Origin: JBDSZL01 sp039925145
GTDB taxonomy: Bacteria; Acidobacteriota; Vicinamibacteria; Vicinamibacterales; SCN-69-37
Direction: 5' to 3'
DNA length: 27,705 bases
Assembly: GCA_039925145.1 (NCBI GenBank)
Contig: JBDSZL010000010.1
Location: 1-27,705 of the forward strand
Shown here: piece by piece, positions 17,431 to 25,938 of the stretch
Numbering within the stretch: position 1 is the first letter of the stretch
How the letters are laid out: every line of letters starts with the position of its first letter
The notes under the pieces: generated by a model
Seen by the model: the letters and a program-made list of their open reading frames with translations, nothing else
The model's database searches: none
What the model was told of the DNA's origin: nothing
Position numbers and translations under genes: made by a program

Positions 17431-19967
17431 CAGCGCATGGTTTCAGGCGGACCGAATTCCGAGTCGGGCAGCGGACGCGAGCTGACCACAAATTTCTCCA
17501 CGACCACACCGGGATCGACCATGAAAACCTTGAGCGTGTGTGCGCCGGGGCGGGCGACCGTGTGCTGCGTGCGTGTCACACTGGCGTTGTGGATCACGTG
17601 CTGCTGCCACGCGGGATTAGTGCTGTCACCGGAAAATTGTTCGAAGTCCACGACTTGTGGCGGCCCGTCGTCGATTGCCACCGCGTAACGCAGGCCGCGG
17701 GTTTCGTTGATGCGGTGAGTGGGCACAGCATAGACAGTGACCTCCAGCCGGCCAGAGACCGAGCTCGTGAAATCGTAGTCGAGCTCCGGCGCTTGCTGCG
17801 TGGCCTGCGCGGGCGCGACGCTGGGCAGCGTGCGGGGAAAAACCGTGAGTGCGTCGGCCTGCCGGCCAAGGCCCGCGATGGCACGCCATTCGCCGCCGCC
17901 GCGGGCGATGTTGCGCGTGAAATTGCGAGCGAAAACGGATAGCTCCGGTTCTGCCGACGGAGACGGCGGCGCGCTGGCGATCGGTGTCGTGGATGCGGCC
18001 GGCCATTTGAAGGCATAAGTCGGACTCGTGGTGCCCTTGACGGTCATCAGGTGCCGCCATTTTCCGCCGGCGAGCGTGTTGTTGTAGTAATCGGTTTCCG
18101 CCTCGATGCGTTTCATCGCGTCGGCGGCATCGGCGGCGAGAAAAACGTGATTCACCGCCGCGCACATTCGGACGGGGTACATGACGAACTGGTAGAACGC
18201 ATCGCGTCGGCTGGCGGGCAACTTGCGCTCGACCGCCTCCGCGTCCCGCACAAGCGCATCGTAATCGGCGAGGCGCTGTCGCGCTTCTGCGGAGTTGAAC
18301 GTCGGGGGATCCATGGCTTCGGGTTTGCGGGCGAAACCGAGGCGATAGTAACGGCTCATGATTTCGGCGATCGCCGGGCCGTGCTCCAATCCAAAGTCCC
18401 GCGTGGCCCAGTCGGTCAGATAACCCGCGACGCTCTGGCGATCGTAAGCGCCCGCGTCCCACCCGAGGCGCAGGAAAAACTCCATGCCGATCTCGTTCGG
18501 TTTGATGTCGCCGACGTTCGCGATCCAGATGCGGTTGGCGCCGTAATCGTACGCCTTGGACATCTCCTCCCAGATCAACGCGGGAGGCGTGGTGTCGAGC
18601 CACACATACGAGCGCGGCCGGCCGAGATAACTGATGTGGTAGTAGATACCCGCGGCGCCGGCGCGCTTCTGCTCGTCGAGGTTGGAGAGCTGGCGGATGT
18701 AGCCGAAATTATCGTCTGTCCAGAGGATCGTGACGTCGTCCGGCACCTTCATGCCGCGGCGGTAGAGATCAAGCACCTCCTTGTAGGGCGCGAAGAGCTG
18801 GGGAACCTGGCGCAAATCGGGATTCACGTGCTGTTGCAGCAACGCGCGCTGGCCCTCGATCGCCTCCTCGACGAGGTGCATCTTGGCCGTGAGGTCGGCC
18901 GGCCCGAGCATCGCGGAGTCGTGCACGCCGCGGATGCCAAGCGTCCACACAGCATCATACGGGCCGCGCGTGCGGGCGGCCTGCTCCCAGTACGCGAGCA
19001 GGTTGTCGCGGTTGGTGTCGAAGCGCCATTCGCCGACGCCCTCCTCCGGCCAGAGGACGTTGTTGCGATTCATCGCCTCGGTGTGGCTCGCGCCCATCAC
19101 GATTCCCCAATCGTCCGCGAGGGTCACGTTGGCCGGAATGCGCGCGAACTCGGTGGAGACCGGGTGCATCGCGGGCCAGAGATAATTACCCTTCAGGCGC
19201 AGCAGCAGTTCGAAGACCTTCTCGTAGGTCTTGGGCCCAATGTTGCCCTGCTGAGGCTCGAACGTTTTCGCGGCCCACGGCTCCAATCCCCAGTCTTCGT
19301 CGTTGATGAAGACGCCGCGGTATTTCACCGCGGGTGGCCCTTCCTGGAACGACGCCGGCTTGATCACGAGTGCGTCCTGGTGCATCGGAGCCACGTCGGC
19401 CCACCAATACCAGGGCGATACACCGATTTGCTGGGAGAGCGTAAAGACGCCATAGGCGGCGCCCCGCCGGTCGCTGCCGAATATCACGAGCGCGCGTTCG
19501 ACATTGGGAAACGGCCGCGCCACGACTTGCAGGCGATAAGTCTCCCACTTGCCGCGCACGCCGGTGGCATCCAGCTTGCCAGCCGCGATCAGTCGATCGA
19601 TCGCGGCGCTGTGCCCGATGGACCCGACTATCACCGCATCGGCGCCGAGCTGGCCCGCATCGTGAACGATCCGCGGTTGCCGACCAGTGACACGCTCAAT
19701 GTCGGCTGCGAGAAGACCAGAGGCAATGCCAACCAGCTTCATGTCTTCCGTATCGACGTAGATATCGGCCACCGCCCGCCCGAGAACGAGTTTCACCGCA
19801 CCAGGAAAATCCTCGTGCCCGATCAAAAGCGCGGTGGCGGACGGTTCTTTCCCCCGCGAATCCGGCGTCGGCCCTATGCTCGCGCACGCACTCAGCAATA
19901 TGGCCGCTAGTGCAAGCGCGTAAAGAAATTTCGCGCCGGAAAACGTGGGGAAATGGGTAGCGGGCAT
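17430..19967 (-). CDS. GH115 xylan alpha-1,2-glucuronidase, lipoprotein
   Basis: GH115 enzymes remove (4-O-methyl)-glucuronic acid from xylan side chains, both internal and terminal. The 845-residue protein shows long family-like blocks: FGSDRRGAAYGVFTLSQQIG, VSPWYWWADV, KYRGVFINDEDWGLEPWAAK, LKGNYLWPAMHP, ASHTEAMNRNN, TLGIRGVHDSAM, ILWTDDNFGYIRQL and GIYYHISYLGRPRSYVWLD, plus a C-terminal beta domain. The chosen ATG gives a lipoprotein signal with lipobox LLSAC (C28), indicating a membrane-attached, periplasmic or outer-membrane enzyme; an upstream in-frame extension has no signal features, and AGGA lies 8 bases before this ATG. It is 74 bases downstream of an esterase gene, forming a xylan side-chain module. 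The stop codon abuts the IS91 end, so the last residues might be affected by the insertion. Confidence 0.92.
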   Translation of the reverse strand: MPATHFPTFSGAKFLYALALAAILLSACASIGPTPDSRGKEPSATALLIGHEDFPGAVKLVLGRAVADIYVDTEDMKLVGIASGLLAADIERVTGRQPRIVHDAGQLGADAVIVGSIGHSAAIDRLIAAGKLDATGVRGKWETYRLQVVARPFPNVERALVIFGSDRRGAAYGVFTLSQQIGVSPWYWWADVAPMHQDALVIKPASFQEGPPAVKYRGVFINDEDWGLEPWAAKTFEPQQGNIGPKTYEKVFELLLRLKGNYLWPAMHPVSTEFARIPANVTLADDWGIVMGASHTEAMNRNNVLWPEEGVGEWRFDTNRDNLLAYWEQAARTRGPYDAVWTLGIRGVHDSAMLGPADLTAKMHLVEEAIEGQRALLQQHVNPDLRQVPQLFAPYKEVLDLYRRGMKVPDDVTILWTDDNFGYIRQLSNLDEQKRAGAAGIYYHISYLGRPRSYVWLDTTPPALIWEEMSKAYDYGANRIWIANVGDIKPNEIGMEFFLRLGWDAGAYDRQSVAGYLTDWATRDFGLEHGPAIAEIMSRYYRLGFARKPEAMDPPTFNSAEARQRLADYDALVRDAEAVERKLPASRRDAFYQFVMYPVRMCAAVNHVFLAADAADAMKRIEAETDYYNNTLAGGKWRHLMTVKGTTSPTYAFKWPAASTTPIASAPPSPSAEPELSVFARNFTRNIARGGGEWRAIAGLGRQADALTVFPRTLPSVAPAQATQQAPELDYDFTSSVSGRLEVTVYAVPTHRINETRGLRYAVAIDDGPPQVVDFEQFSGDSTNPAWQQHVIHNASVTRTQHTVARPGAHTLKVFMVDPGVVVEKFVVSSRPLPDSEFGPPETMR

Positions 19968-20041
19968 AGATGAAGTCCTGTCGGCAAAATCGCTTGTCGG
20001 TGGCGCTTGGCTCTTCGGCTTATATCCGCAGCCTTGGGAGG

Positions 20042-20944
20042 TCAGAGGCCGGCCATCCCGATTTGCTGGAGCCAAGCTTGCAACTGTTCTGGCCAGTGCG
20101 AAAGCGGGAGTTCTCGAAACGCGGGTGTTCGACCCGTCATCCCAAAGCCATGGCCGCCCTTGGAATAGATGTGCAACTCCGCGGGAATCTTTTGAGCTTT
20201 CAATTTCACATAGTATTCCGCAAGCATCGCGGCCGGTGCGTCATCGCCGGCAACCACAAGGAACGTCGGCGGCGTGTTCTTCGGCAGAGTCAAACGATCC
20301 CCTCGCAGACCCCCATAGCCCAGCACCGCGAAATCCGGACGCGAACTGAGGCTGTCGATCGGATCGGACGGTTTGGGTTCCACAGACTCGAACCGTGTCG
20401 CAGCGAGCGCAGCGAGCTCTCCGCCGGCTGAGAATCCCATGATGCCTACTCGGTCTGTCTTGATATTCCATTCCGCAGCACGGCTTCGGATCAGGCGCAA
20501 TGCGCGCTGAGCGTCGGCCAGCGAATGCCCCTCGACGCTATATGTAGATTCGGGCGCCCGAGCGAGCCGGCTCTTGAGCACAAAGGCCGCGATCCCCATC
20601 GCATTGAGCCGCTCGGCGACCAACGAACCTTCGAGATCCATTACGTGATAGCGATGCCCGCCGCCCGGGGAGATCACGACAGCGGTGCCGTTCGCCTTGT
20701 CCTTTGGCGGCAGGAAGACGGTGATGGAGGGATTGTGAACATTCGTCACACGATGGAAGCCATCAGGGCTTGGATTCCACGTCTCTGCCGACGTCTTTCC
20801 TTCAGATCCCGGTGCACCATTAGGCCATAGCCGAATTTCGGGCTGAGAGACCTTCAACGCCTCCTGGGCATGGACGCGATCGGGCAGGATCAGCATGCCG
20901 GTCGTCAGCAACAGTGTCAGTACCAGCGTTGAGATAGGTTTCAT
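20042..20944 (-). CDS. Secreted alpha/beta-hydrolase, probable carbohydrate esterase
   Basis: The 300-residue protein begins with a signal peptide (KPISTLVLTLLLTTGMLILP, then VHAQ) and is an alpha/beta-hydrolase of the esterase/lipase type found beside hemicellulases. The oxyanion segment is SPGGGHRYH, the nucleophile S172 lies in IMGFSAGGELAAL, the acid is probably in VVAGDDAPA, and the catalytic His in SKGGHGFG. Such enzymes often remove acetyl or feruloyl groups from xylan; with the GH115 gene next to it, an acetyl-xylan or glucuronoyl-ester role is plausible but not shown. An ATG 4 codons upstream exists, but GAGG 6 bases before the ATG at 20944 fits better. The gene starts 24 bases after the DUF1552 remnant on the same strand. 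Confidence 0.85.
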   Translation of the reverse strand: MKPISTLVLTLLLTTGMLILPDRVHAQEALKVSQPEIRLWPNGAPGSEGKTSAETWNPSPDGFHRVTNVHNPSITVFLPPKDKANGTAVVISPGGGHRYHVMDLEGSLVAERLNAMGIAAFVLKSRLARAPESTYSVEGHSLADAQRALRLIRSRAAEWNIKTDRVGIMGFSAGGELAALAATRFESVEPKPSDPIDSLSSRPDFAVLGYGGLRGDRLTLPKNTPPTFLVVAGDDAPAAMLAEYYVKLKAQKIPAELHIYSKGGHGFGMTGRTPAFRELPLSHWPEQLQAWLQQIGMAGL

Positions 20945-20968
20945 GTTTAACCTCAAGAAGTGATTGAT

Positions 20969-21613
20969 TTACAGGCCGTTCACAAAATCCAGCTTTCCGT
21001 TCGAGTCGCCAAGGTGATCGGTCGGCACGCCGACGAGTTCCAGCATCGTCAGATGGAGATTGGCCAGCGGTGTTTGCGTTTCGTATGCGACGTGCTGGCC
21101 ACCCTTGATTCGGCCGCCCGCGTGGCCAGCGATGAGCGTGGGACATACATTGTGGTTGTGCGCATTGGGATCGCCCATCGCAGCGCCGTAGACCAGCGCG
21201 CAATTGTCCAGCAGCGTGCCGTCGCCTTCCTTGATCGACTTAACTTTCTCAACGAAGTACGCGAATTGTTCGAGATGATAGCACTCGATCTGTATGAGCT
21301 TCTCGATCACGTCGGGCCTATTGCCATGATGCGAGAGTGGGTGATGCGCCTCGGGGACGCCGATCTCCGGATACGGCCGCACACCGCCTTCACGAGCCAT
21401 CATGAACGTGGCGACGCGCGTCATGTCGGTCTGGAATGCGATGGCCATCAAGTCGAACATCAGACGAGCGTGCTCGGCGTAGTTCGCAGGAATGCCATTG
21501 GGCTTGCCTACGCCGGCAGGCAACGCATCCAGCGATTGAGTCTCGGCTTTGCGCAGACGCGCTTCCACCTCGCCGATCGACGTCAGATATTCGTCCAGCT
21601 TGCGCCTATCGTT
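20969..21613 (-). pseudogene. DUF1552 domain protein, C-terminal half only
   Basis: About 210 residues from RRKLDEYLTSIGEVEARLRK to the C-terminus GDSNGKLDFVNGL match the end of DUF1552 proteins, which are about 430 residues long, exported, of unknown function and common in Planctomycetota, Verrucomicrobiota and Acidobacteriota. Conserved pieces include FDLMAIAFQTDMTRVATFMMARE, HHPLSHHGN and NCALVYGAAMGDPNAHN. Upstream of about 21613 the frame turns to Arg/Gly-rich sequence with no family likeness and no credible start, and a different truncated gene is joined there. The left (N-terminal) half therefore seems deleted. It is the first unit of the minus-strand run leading to the esterase and GH115 genes. 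Confidence 0.8.
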
Positions 21614-21789
21614 AGCCGGACGATCTCCGCGGGCATGAGAACAGCCTGATCGGCTGCACCTCCGCGGGCGCGGACGACACCGGGCACCATCGTGGCGAGG
21701 ACGCCCACCGCGATGGCGATCGACACGGCCGGCGCCAGTCGCCGAACCTGGTGGCCCCAACCGGAATCACGCGCGCCTCGCATCTTCAC
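21583..21789 (-). pseudogene. Truncated N-terminus of a secreted protein, joined to the DUF1552 remnant
   Basis: The short frame of 68 codons has a GTG start with AAGGAG 7 bases upstream. It encodes a basic N-region, a membrane-type hydrophobic stretch (LAPAVSIAIAVGVLATMVPG) and an Ala-rich cleavage-like region, so it looks like the start of an exported protein. About 10 codons after entering the DUF1552-related DNA (near 21613) it stops out of frame (SWTNI then TGA). I read it as the 5' end of a gene whose remainder was lost in the deletion that also removed the DUF1552 N-terminus. The family is not recognised. Confidence 0.5.
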
Positions 21790-21808
21790 TAGCAGGCTCC
21801 TTATCAAT

Positions 21809-21832
21809 CTCAATGTCTGGCTCAATGTCTGG
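21809..21832 (+). repeat. Tandem 12-bp direct repeat in divergent promoter region
   Basis: CTCAATGTCTGG occurs twice in direct succession in the 199-bp region between the truncated secreted gene (-) and the TonB-dependent receptor (+). It could be a regulator site or a simple duplication; no matching copy was noticed elsewhere in the window. Confidence 0.5.
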
Positions 21833-21919
21833 CCGATCCGGAGCCGTATTGTCGCATGCCGGCCTCGGCAACGGTCCTTGCCACCCTGCGGCCGGACGTG
21901 ATACACAACCCTGCGCAAG

Positions 21920-21930
21920 TGGTCACACCA
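21920..21930. promoter_or_regulatory. Candidate GntR/FadR-type operator upstream of the TonB-dependent receptor
   Basis: TGGTCACACCA is a perfect TGGT-N3-ACCA palindrome, the core recognised by many FadR-subfamily GntR regulators (PdhR and LldR; the uronate regulators ExuR/UxuR bind a related TGGT/ACCA core). A weaker TGGTCTGACAT lies 33 bp downstream (21953). Its placement before a receptor gene and beside an alpha-glucuronidase locus makes uronate-linked control plausible, but no regulator gene is in the window. Confidence 0.35.
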
Positions 21931-21988
21931 GTTTTATCGATGGAAACCATGCTGGTCTGACATGCTTCTTTCTAGCCGTGGAGGCGAT

Positions 21989-24900
21989 ATGGGTGTCCGT
22001 GTGTGCACGTGGGTAAGCCCGGCGAGGATCCTCGCGCGGTTGACGTTGACAGGCCTCGCCCTGTCGCTGGCGTCCACCGTCTTTGCGCAGTCAGTCAGCG
22101 GCACGATTCTCGGCACGGTCACCGACGCCACCGGCGCGATCGTCGCCGGCGCCAAGGTCACCGTGCTCAATGAGGGCACCGGCCTGACGCGGCGCGTGGT
22201 GGCCGACTCGACCGGCGAGTACACCGCGCCTTCGCTGCCGACCGGCCGCTACGTGGTGACGGCCGAATTGACGGGCTTCAAGTCCGTGACCCTGACGAAC
22301 ATCGTGGTCGGTGTTGACCAGCGAGTCCGCATCGATGTGAAGCTCGAAATCGGCGCGATGAGCGAGTCGGTGAGCATCAAGGCCGACACCCCATTGCTGC
22401 AAACCTCGTCGTCGGAATTGGGCACCACGGTCGCGCAGGAGCAGATTCAGGCGTTGCCGCTCAACGGACGGAACTTCGTCAGTCTGACGCGGACGGTACC
22501 CGGCGTCCTGCGCGGCATTCCCGGCGCGAACATCGACGGCGCGGGCAGCCTGGCGTGGCGCGCCTCGGCCTCCTTCTCGGCTAACGGCCAGCGTGCACGC
22601 GACAACAACTTCATGCTCGACGGGGTCGACAACAACGAGACCTGGCTCCAGACCGTCGTCATCTTCCCCAGCGTGGATGCCCTCGACGAGTTCAAGCTGC
22701 AGACCTCGACGTACTCGGCGGAATTCGGCCGGTCGCTCGGCGGCGTGGTGAACCTGCAGATCAGGTCCGGGACGAATACGCTGCACAGCAGTGGCTTCGA
22801 GTTCCATCGCGATGACGCCTTCGACGCGAACAACTTCTTCAACGAGCGCGCGGGGCGTGCCAAGCCGACGTTCAAGCAGAACCAGTTCGGCGGCACGGTC
22901 GGTGGCGCGCTCATCAAAAACAAGACGTTCTTCTTCGGCGATTACCAGGGGCACCGCGAGAAACAAGGGCAGACCTTCCTCTCGACCGTGCCCTCGATGG
23001 CGATGCGGGCGGGCGATTTCTCCGCGCTCTCGCGCGTCATCTACGATCCGACGACGGGCCAGCCGTTCGCCGGGAACCTGATTCCGTCGGGCCGCATTGA
23101 CGGCGTGGCCAAAGCGATCCTGACGCAGCTCTATCCGGAGCCGAATACCGCGGGGACGCGCCAGGCCAACGGGCAGACGATCAACAACTACTTGATCAAC
23201 CCGATCAAGGAGCGCCAGGACAACCAGGGCGATGTCAAAGTGGATCACCAGTTGACCGCGTCGAATCGGTTCTTCGTGCGCTACAGCTTCCAGAAGACCC
23301 ATCGGATTCAGCCGGCCACGCTGCCGCACGGCGACGCCGGGGCCACCTTCGGTGCCGGTGACGGGAACATCAAAGCGCAGGGCGCCGCGTTCAACGATAC
23401 GCAGACGTTGAGCAATGCGTGGGTCAACGAATTCCGCTTCGGGTGGACGTCGATCAAGTTCCTGATGACGCCGATCGACTTTGGCACCAACCCGGCAAAT
23501 GCGGTTGGTCTCCCCGGCATCAACCTGAACTCGGTGACGTCAGGGATGACGCAACTTGGCTTCCAGAATATTCGGAATCTGGGCGCCAACAGCAACCAGC
23601 CGTTGATCACGAACCAGAACGATTTCCAGGTCTTCGACAACATCACGGGAATCAAGGGCCGGCACACGTTGAAGTTCGGCGGCAGCCTGACGTTGCGGTC
23701 GCGCGAAATCCTCAACGCGGACACCATCGTCGGCAACTTCGCCTTCAATAACAACATGACCTCCAACTGCGCCGGCACCACACCCGGATGCACCGTCAAC
23801 AGCGCGACGGGGTTCGATGTCGCCAGCTTCATGCTGGGTCTGGTGAGCGCGAAGAACCGCAACCTGTTCGACGCGGGCACCTACACCGAAAAGCGGCCGG
23901 AGATTTCCTTCTATGCGCAGGACGACTTCCGGGCGAGCCGCAAGCTGACGGTGAATCTGGGCCTGCGCTGGGACGTGTATCCGCCGTGGATCGAGATTGA
24001 GGACCGTCAGTCGAACTTCGATGTCTCCACCGGCAAGTTCGTCGTGGCGGCGGAGAATGCGACGATCAACGGCGTCGAGGTCGGACGCCGGTTGCAGACC
24101 TACTCGAAACGCGACATCGGTCCGCGATTCGGGTTTGCGTATGACCTGAATGGCGATGGCAAGTCGTTGGTGCGCGGCGGCTTCGGCGTGTTCTGGAACT
24201 TCTCGCCCGGCGGCACCTCGTCATCGAAGGCGCAGAATCCGCCGTTCCTGCAGTCCACGTCGTTGACGCCAACGCCGACCGCCTACGGCAGCAACCTGCT
24301 GCTGAAAGACGGTCTGCCGGCGCCGCCCGGTGTCGATCCGGCGCGCGCGCCTGCGGGCGCGACGCGATCGATCTTCGACATCAACTTCCGCGACGCGTTT
24401 GCCCGCCAGTGGAATGTCAACTTCCAGCGCGGCTTGGGTCAAAACTACATGGCGGAAGTAGCGTATGTCGGGTCACAGGGCCGGCACATGGTCATCAAGG
24501 TCGACATCAATCAAGCCAAGCCCGTCGTCGGGGTGTCGGACGCGAACGTCAACCGTCCGTTCATTGCGCTGGCACCAGGGTTGCGCGGACTGTCGCAATC
24601 GCAGAGCATCGGCAAGGTGGACTACAACGGCCTGCTGCTGAAGTTCCAGCGCCGATTCGCCAACAACTTCTCGTTCCTGAACTCGTACACGTTCGGCAAG
24701 TCGATGGACTTCGCGTCGGACAACGAGGCCGGGATCACCAACAATTACGATCTCAACTACAACTGGGGTCCGTCGGACTACGACATCCGGCACACGTTCG
24801 CCTCGAGCTGGATCTACGAAGTGCCGTGGGCGCGCAACAAGGTCTATGGTGGCTGGCAACTCGGCGGCATTGTGACGGCGCGCGGTGGATTGCCACTCAC

Positions 24901-25312
24901 GGTCACGCAGACACAGGGCGTGGCGTCGACTGGCACCGGCAACCGGCCGAACCAGATCTGCAGCGGTAAGCTCGACAACCCGACCATCGACAGGTGGTTC
25001 GACACGTCGTGCTTCGTTGCCACCACCGACGTGACCGGCACCTACGGCGACACGAAACGCGGCAGCATCCGCGGTCCCGGCTCAATGAACGTCGACGCGT
25101 CGATCATCAAGAACACGAAGTTCGGACACTACGCCACCGAGATTCGCATCGAGGCGTTCAACGTGTTCAACCACCTGCAGTTCGCCAACCCGAACACGAC
25201 GATCGGCAACGCCGCAGTGGGAACCATCTCGGCCCTGCTCTCGAGCCCGTCCTGCTCGCTCTGCGGCACGACCGAGCGGCAGGTGCAGGTCGGGGTGAAG
25301 GTGAGATTCTAG
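21989..25312 (+). CDS. Oar-type TonB-dependent outer-membrane receptor
   Basis: The 1107-residue protein has a signal peptide ending near VFAQS, an N-terminal carboxypeptidase-regulatory-like domain (about 36-115, GTILGTVTDATGAIVAGAKV then GEYTAPSLPTGRYVV), a plug with LPLNGRNFVSLTRTVPGV and NNFMLDGVDNNETW, and a long beta barrel ending in aromatic F (GVKVRF), as outer-membrane proteins do. This architecture, without a SusD partner, is a hallmark of Acidobacteriota and is used for uptake of large substrates, often oligosaccharides. ATG 21962 is also in frame, but GGAGG lies 4 bases before ATG 21989. It diverges from the xylan side-chain genes, so uptake of glucuronoxylan fragments is a fair guess. 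A long hairpin follows the stop. Confidence 0.92.
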   Translation: MGVRVCTWVSPARILARLTLTGLALSLASTVFAQSVSGTILGTVTDATGAIVAGAKVTVLNEGTGLTRRVVADSTGEYTAPSLPTGRYVVTAELTGFKSVTLTNIVVGVDQRVRIDVKLEIGAMSESVSIKADTPLLQTSSSELGTTVAQEQIQALPLNGRNFVSLTRTVPGVLRGIPGANIDGAGSLAWRASASFSANGQRARDNNFMLDGVDNNETWLQTVVIFPSVDALDEFKLQTSTYSAEFGRSLGGVVNLQIRSGTNTLHSSGFEFHRDDAFDANNFFNERAGRAKPTFKQNQFGGTVGGALIKNKTFFFGDYQGHREKQGQTFLSTVPSMAMRAGDFSALSRVIYDPTTGQPFAGNLIPSGRIDGVAKAILTQLYPEPNTAGTRQANGQTINNYLINPIKERQDNQGDVKVDHQLTASNRFFVRYSFQKTHRIQPATLPHGDAGATFGAGDGNIKAQGAAFNDTQTLSNAWVNEFRFGWTSIKFLMTPIDFGTNPANAVGLPGINLNSVTSGMTQLGFQNIRNLGANSNQPLITNQNDFQVFDNITGIKGRHTLKFGGSLTLRSREILNADTIVGNFAFNNNMTSNCAGTTPGCTVNSATGFDVASFMLGLVSAKNRNLFDAGTYTEKRPEISFYAQDDFRASRKLTVNLGLRWDVYPPWIEIEDRQSNFDVSTGKFVVAAENATINGVEVGRRLQTYSKRDIGPRFGFAYDLNGDGKSLVRGGFGVFWNFSPGGTSSSKAQNPPFLQSTSLTPTPTAYGSNLLLKDGLPAPPGVDPARAPAGATRSIFDINFRDAFARQWNVNFQRGLGQNYMAEVAYVGSQGRHMVIKVDINQAKPVVGVSDANVNRPFIALAPGLRGLSQSQSIGKVDYNGLLLKFQRRFANNFSFLNSYTFGKSMDFASDNEAGITNNYDLNYNWGPSDYDIRHTFASSWIYEVPWARNKVYGGWQLGGIVTARGGLPLTVTQTQGVASTGTGNRPNQICSGKLDNPTIDRWFDTSCFVATTDVTGTYGDTKRGSIRGPGSMNVDASIIKNTKFGHYATEIRIEAFNVFNHLQFANPNTTIGNAAVGTISALLSSPSCSLCGTTERQVQVGVKVRF

Positions 25313-25327
25313 GATCGAGGCGCGAGG

Positions 25328-25368
25328 CACGGCGTCCGCAACCTATTAGACAGGTCGCGGACGCCGTG
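25328..25368 (+). terminator. Strong stem-loop after the TonB-dependent receptor gene
   Basis: A 12-bp perfect stem (CACGGCGTCCGC with GCGGACGCCGTG) is extended, after one mismatch, by ACCT/AGGT around a 7-base ATTAGAC loop. It starts 15 bases after the receptor stop. No U-tract follows (ATATCGTC), so it may stabilise the mRNA end or act with Rho rather than as a classic intrinsic terminator. Confidence 0.55.
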
Positions 25369-25396
25369 ATATCGTCTCCGCATCCTGAGTCTGTGG

Positions 25397-25777
25397 ATGC
25401 GGCACGCGTTTGCCCTCTGTTTCCTGGCGCTGACGTTATCGGCGTGCGGCGCTGGCGCGCCACCCAGCCTGGCTATCGGTGCGCCAGCCCCGGATTTTTC
25501 CCTGCCGGGCACTGACGGCGCCCGCCACTCCCTGCACTAGTACGACGGCAGTCAGGTGCTGGCCGTCGTGTTTACCTGCAATCACTGTCCGATGGCCCAG
25601 GCGTACGAGGCCCGGCTCCAGCGGATCCATGACGAGTACCGCGATAAGAGCGTCGCCCTCGTCGCGATCAATCCCAACAATCCGGCGTCGATGACCTCGC
25701 GGATCTGGACCATACCGACGTCGGCGAGTCGCTCGACGACATGAAAGTGCGTCTCGCATCGCGCAGGCTGGCCTATC
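25397..25777 (+). pseudogene. Redoxin/thioredoxin-like lipoprotein, broken by stop, frameshift and insertion
   Basis: The frame begins with a lipoprotein signal (lipobox LSAC, C17), then PAPDFSLPGTDGARHSL, an in-frame TAG at 25538-25540, VLAVVFTCNHCPMAQAYEARL with the CNHC redox pair, and VALVAINPNNP. Near 25692 the family sequence moves to another frame (DDLADLDHTDVGESLDDMK, RLAYP), so a one-base shift has occurred. At 25778 it ends abruptly against the 58-bp IS91-end repeat. The family is the AhpC/TSA/redoxin type with a TCNHCPxA motif, likely a thiol-disulfide or peroxide-linked protein at the membrane. Three separate lesions show it is not functional. Confidence 0.85.
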
Positions 25778-25835
25778 CCAGCGGGGCGGCAAGGTCTCAG
25801 AACGCCGCTTATGTCGGCTAATGCGGGCTATCGTT
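25778..25835 (+). repeat. 58-bp IS91 right-end sequence, solo copy 2
   Basis: This copy is identical to 17373-17430 except for one base, in the same orientation, but without any transposase next to it. It joins directly to the truncated redoxin sequence on its left. On the right the flank reads TCGTTGACG, versus TCGTTCAGC at copy 1. Confidence 0.8.
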
Positions 25836-25938
25836 GACGTGGCCCAGCTCTCGGCGTTTAGTGTTTCGGGTGATGGACGGATCGTCGATCGTTCTCGTTG
25901 AAGTCGGTGATGCGGGCGGTTGATCACGGCGCCGACGT

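Noticed and set aside
18051..19910. 619-codon plus-strand open frame opposite the GH115 gene
   Set aside because: It is the antisense shadow of a clearly recognised GH115 protein; composition is Arg/Val/Gly-rich with no family likeness.
22091..23329. 412-codon minus-strand frame opposite the TonB receptor
   Set aside because: It covers the coding strand of an unmistakable receptor; no start signal or domain seen.
17430..25777. The segment between the 58-bp repeats as a composite transposon
   Set aside because: Only one partial transposase is present, the repeats are in direct orientation as solo ends, and IS91 polarity does not favour moving this segment; kept as a finding but not annotated as an element.
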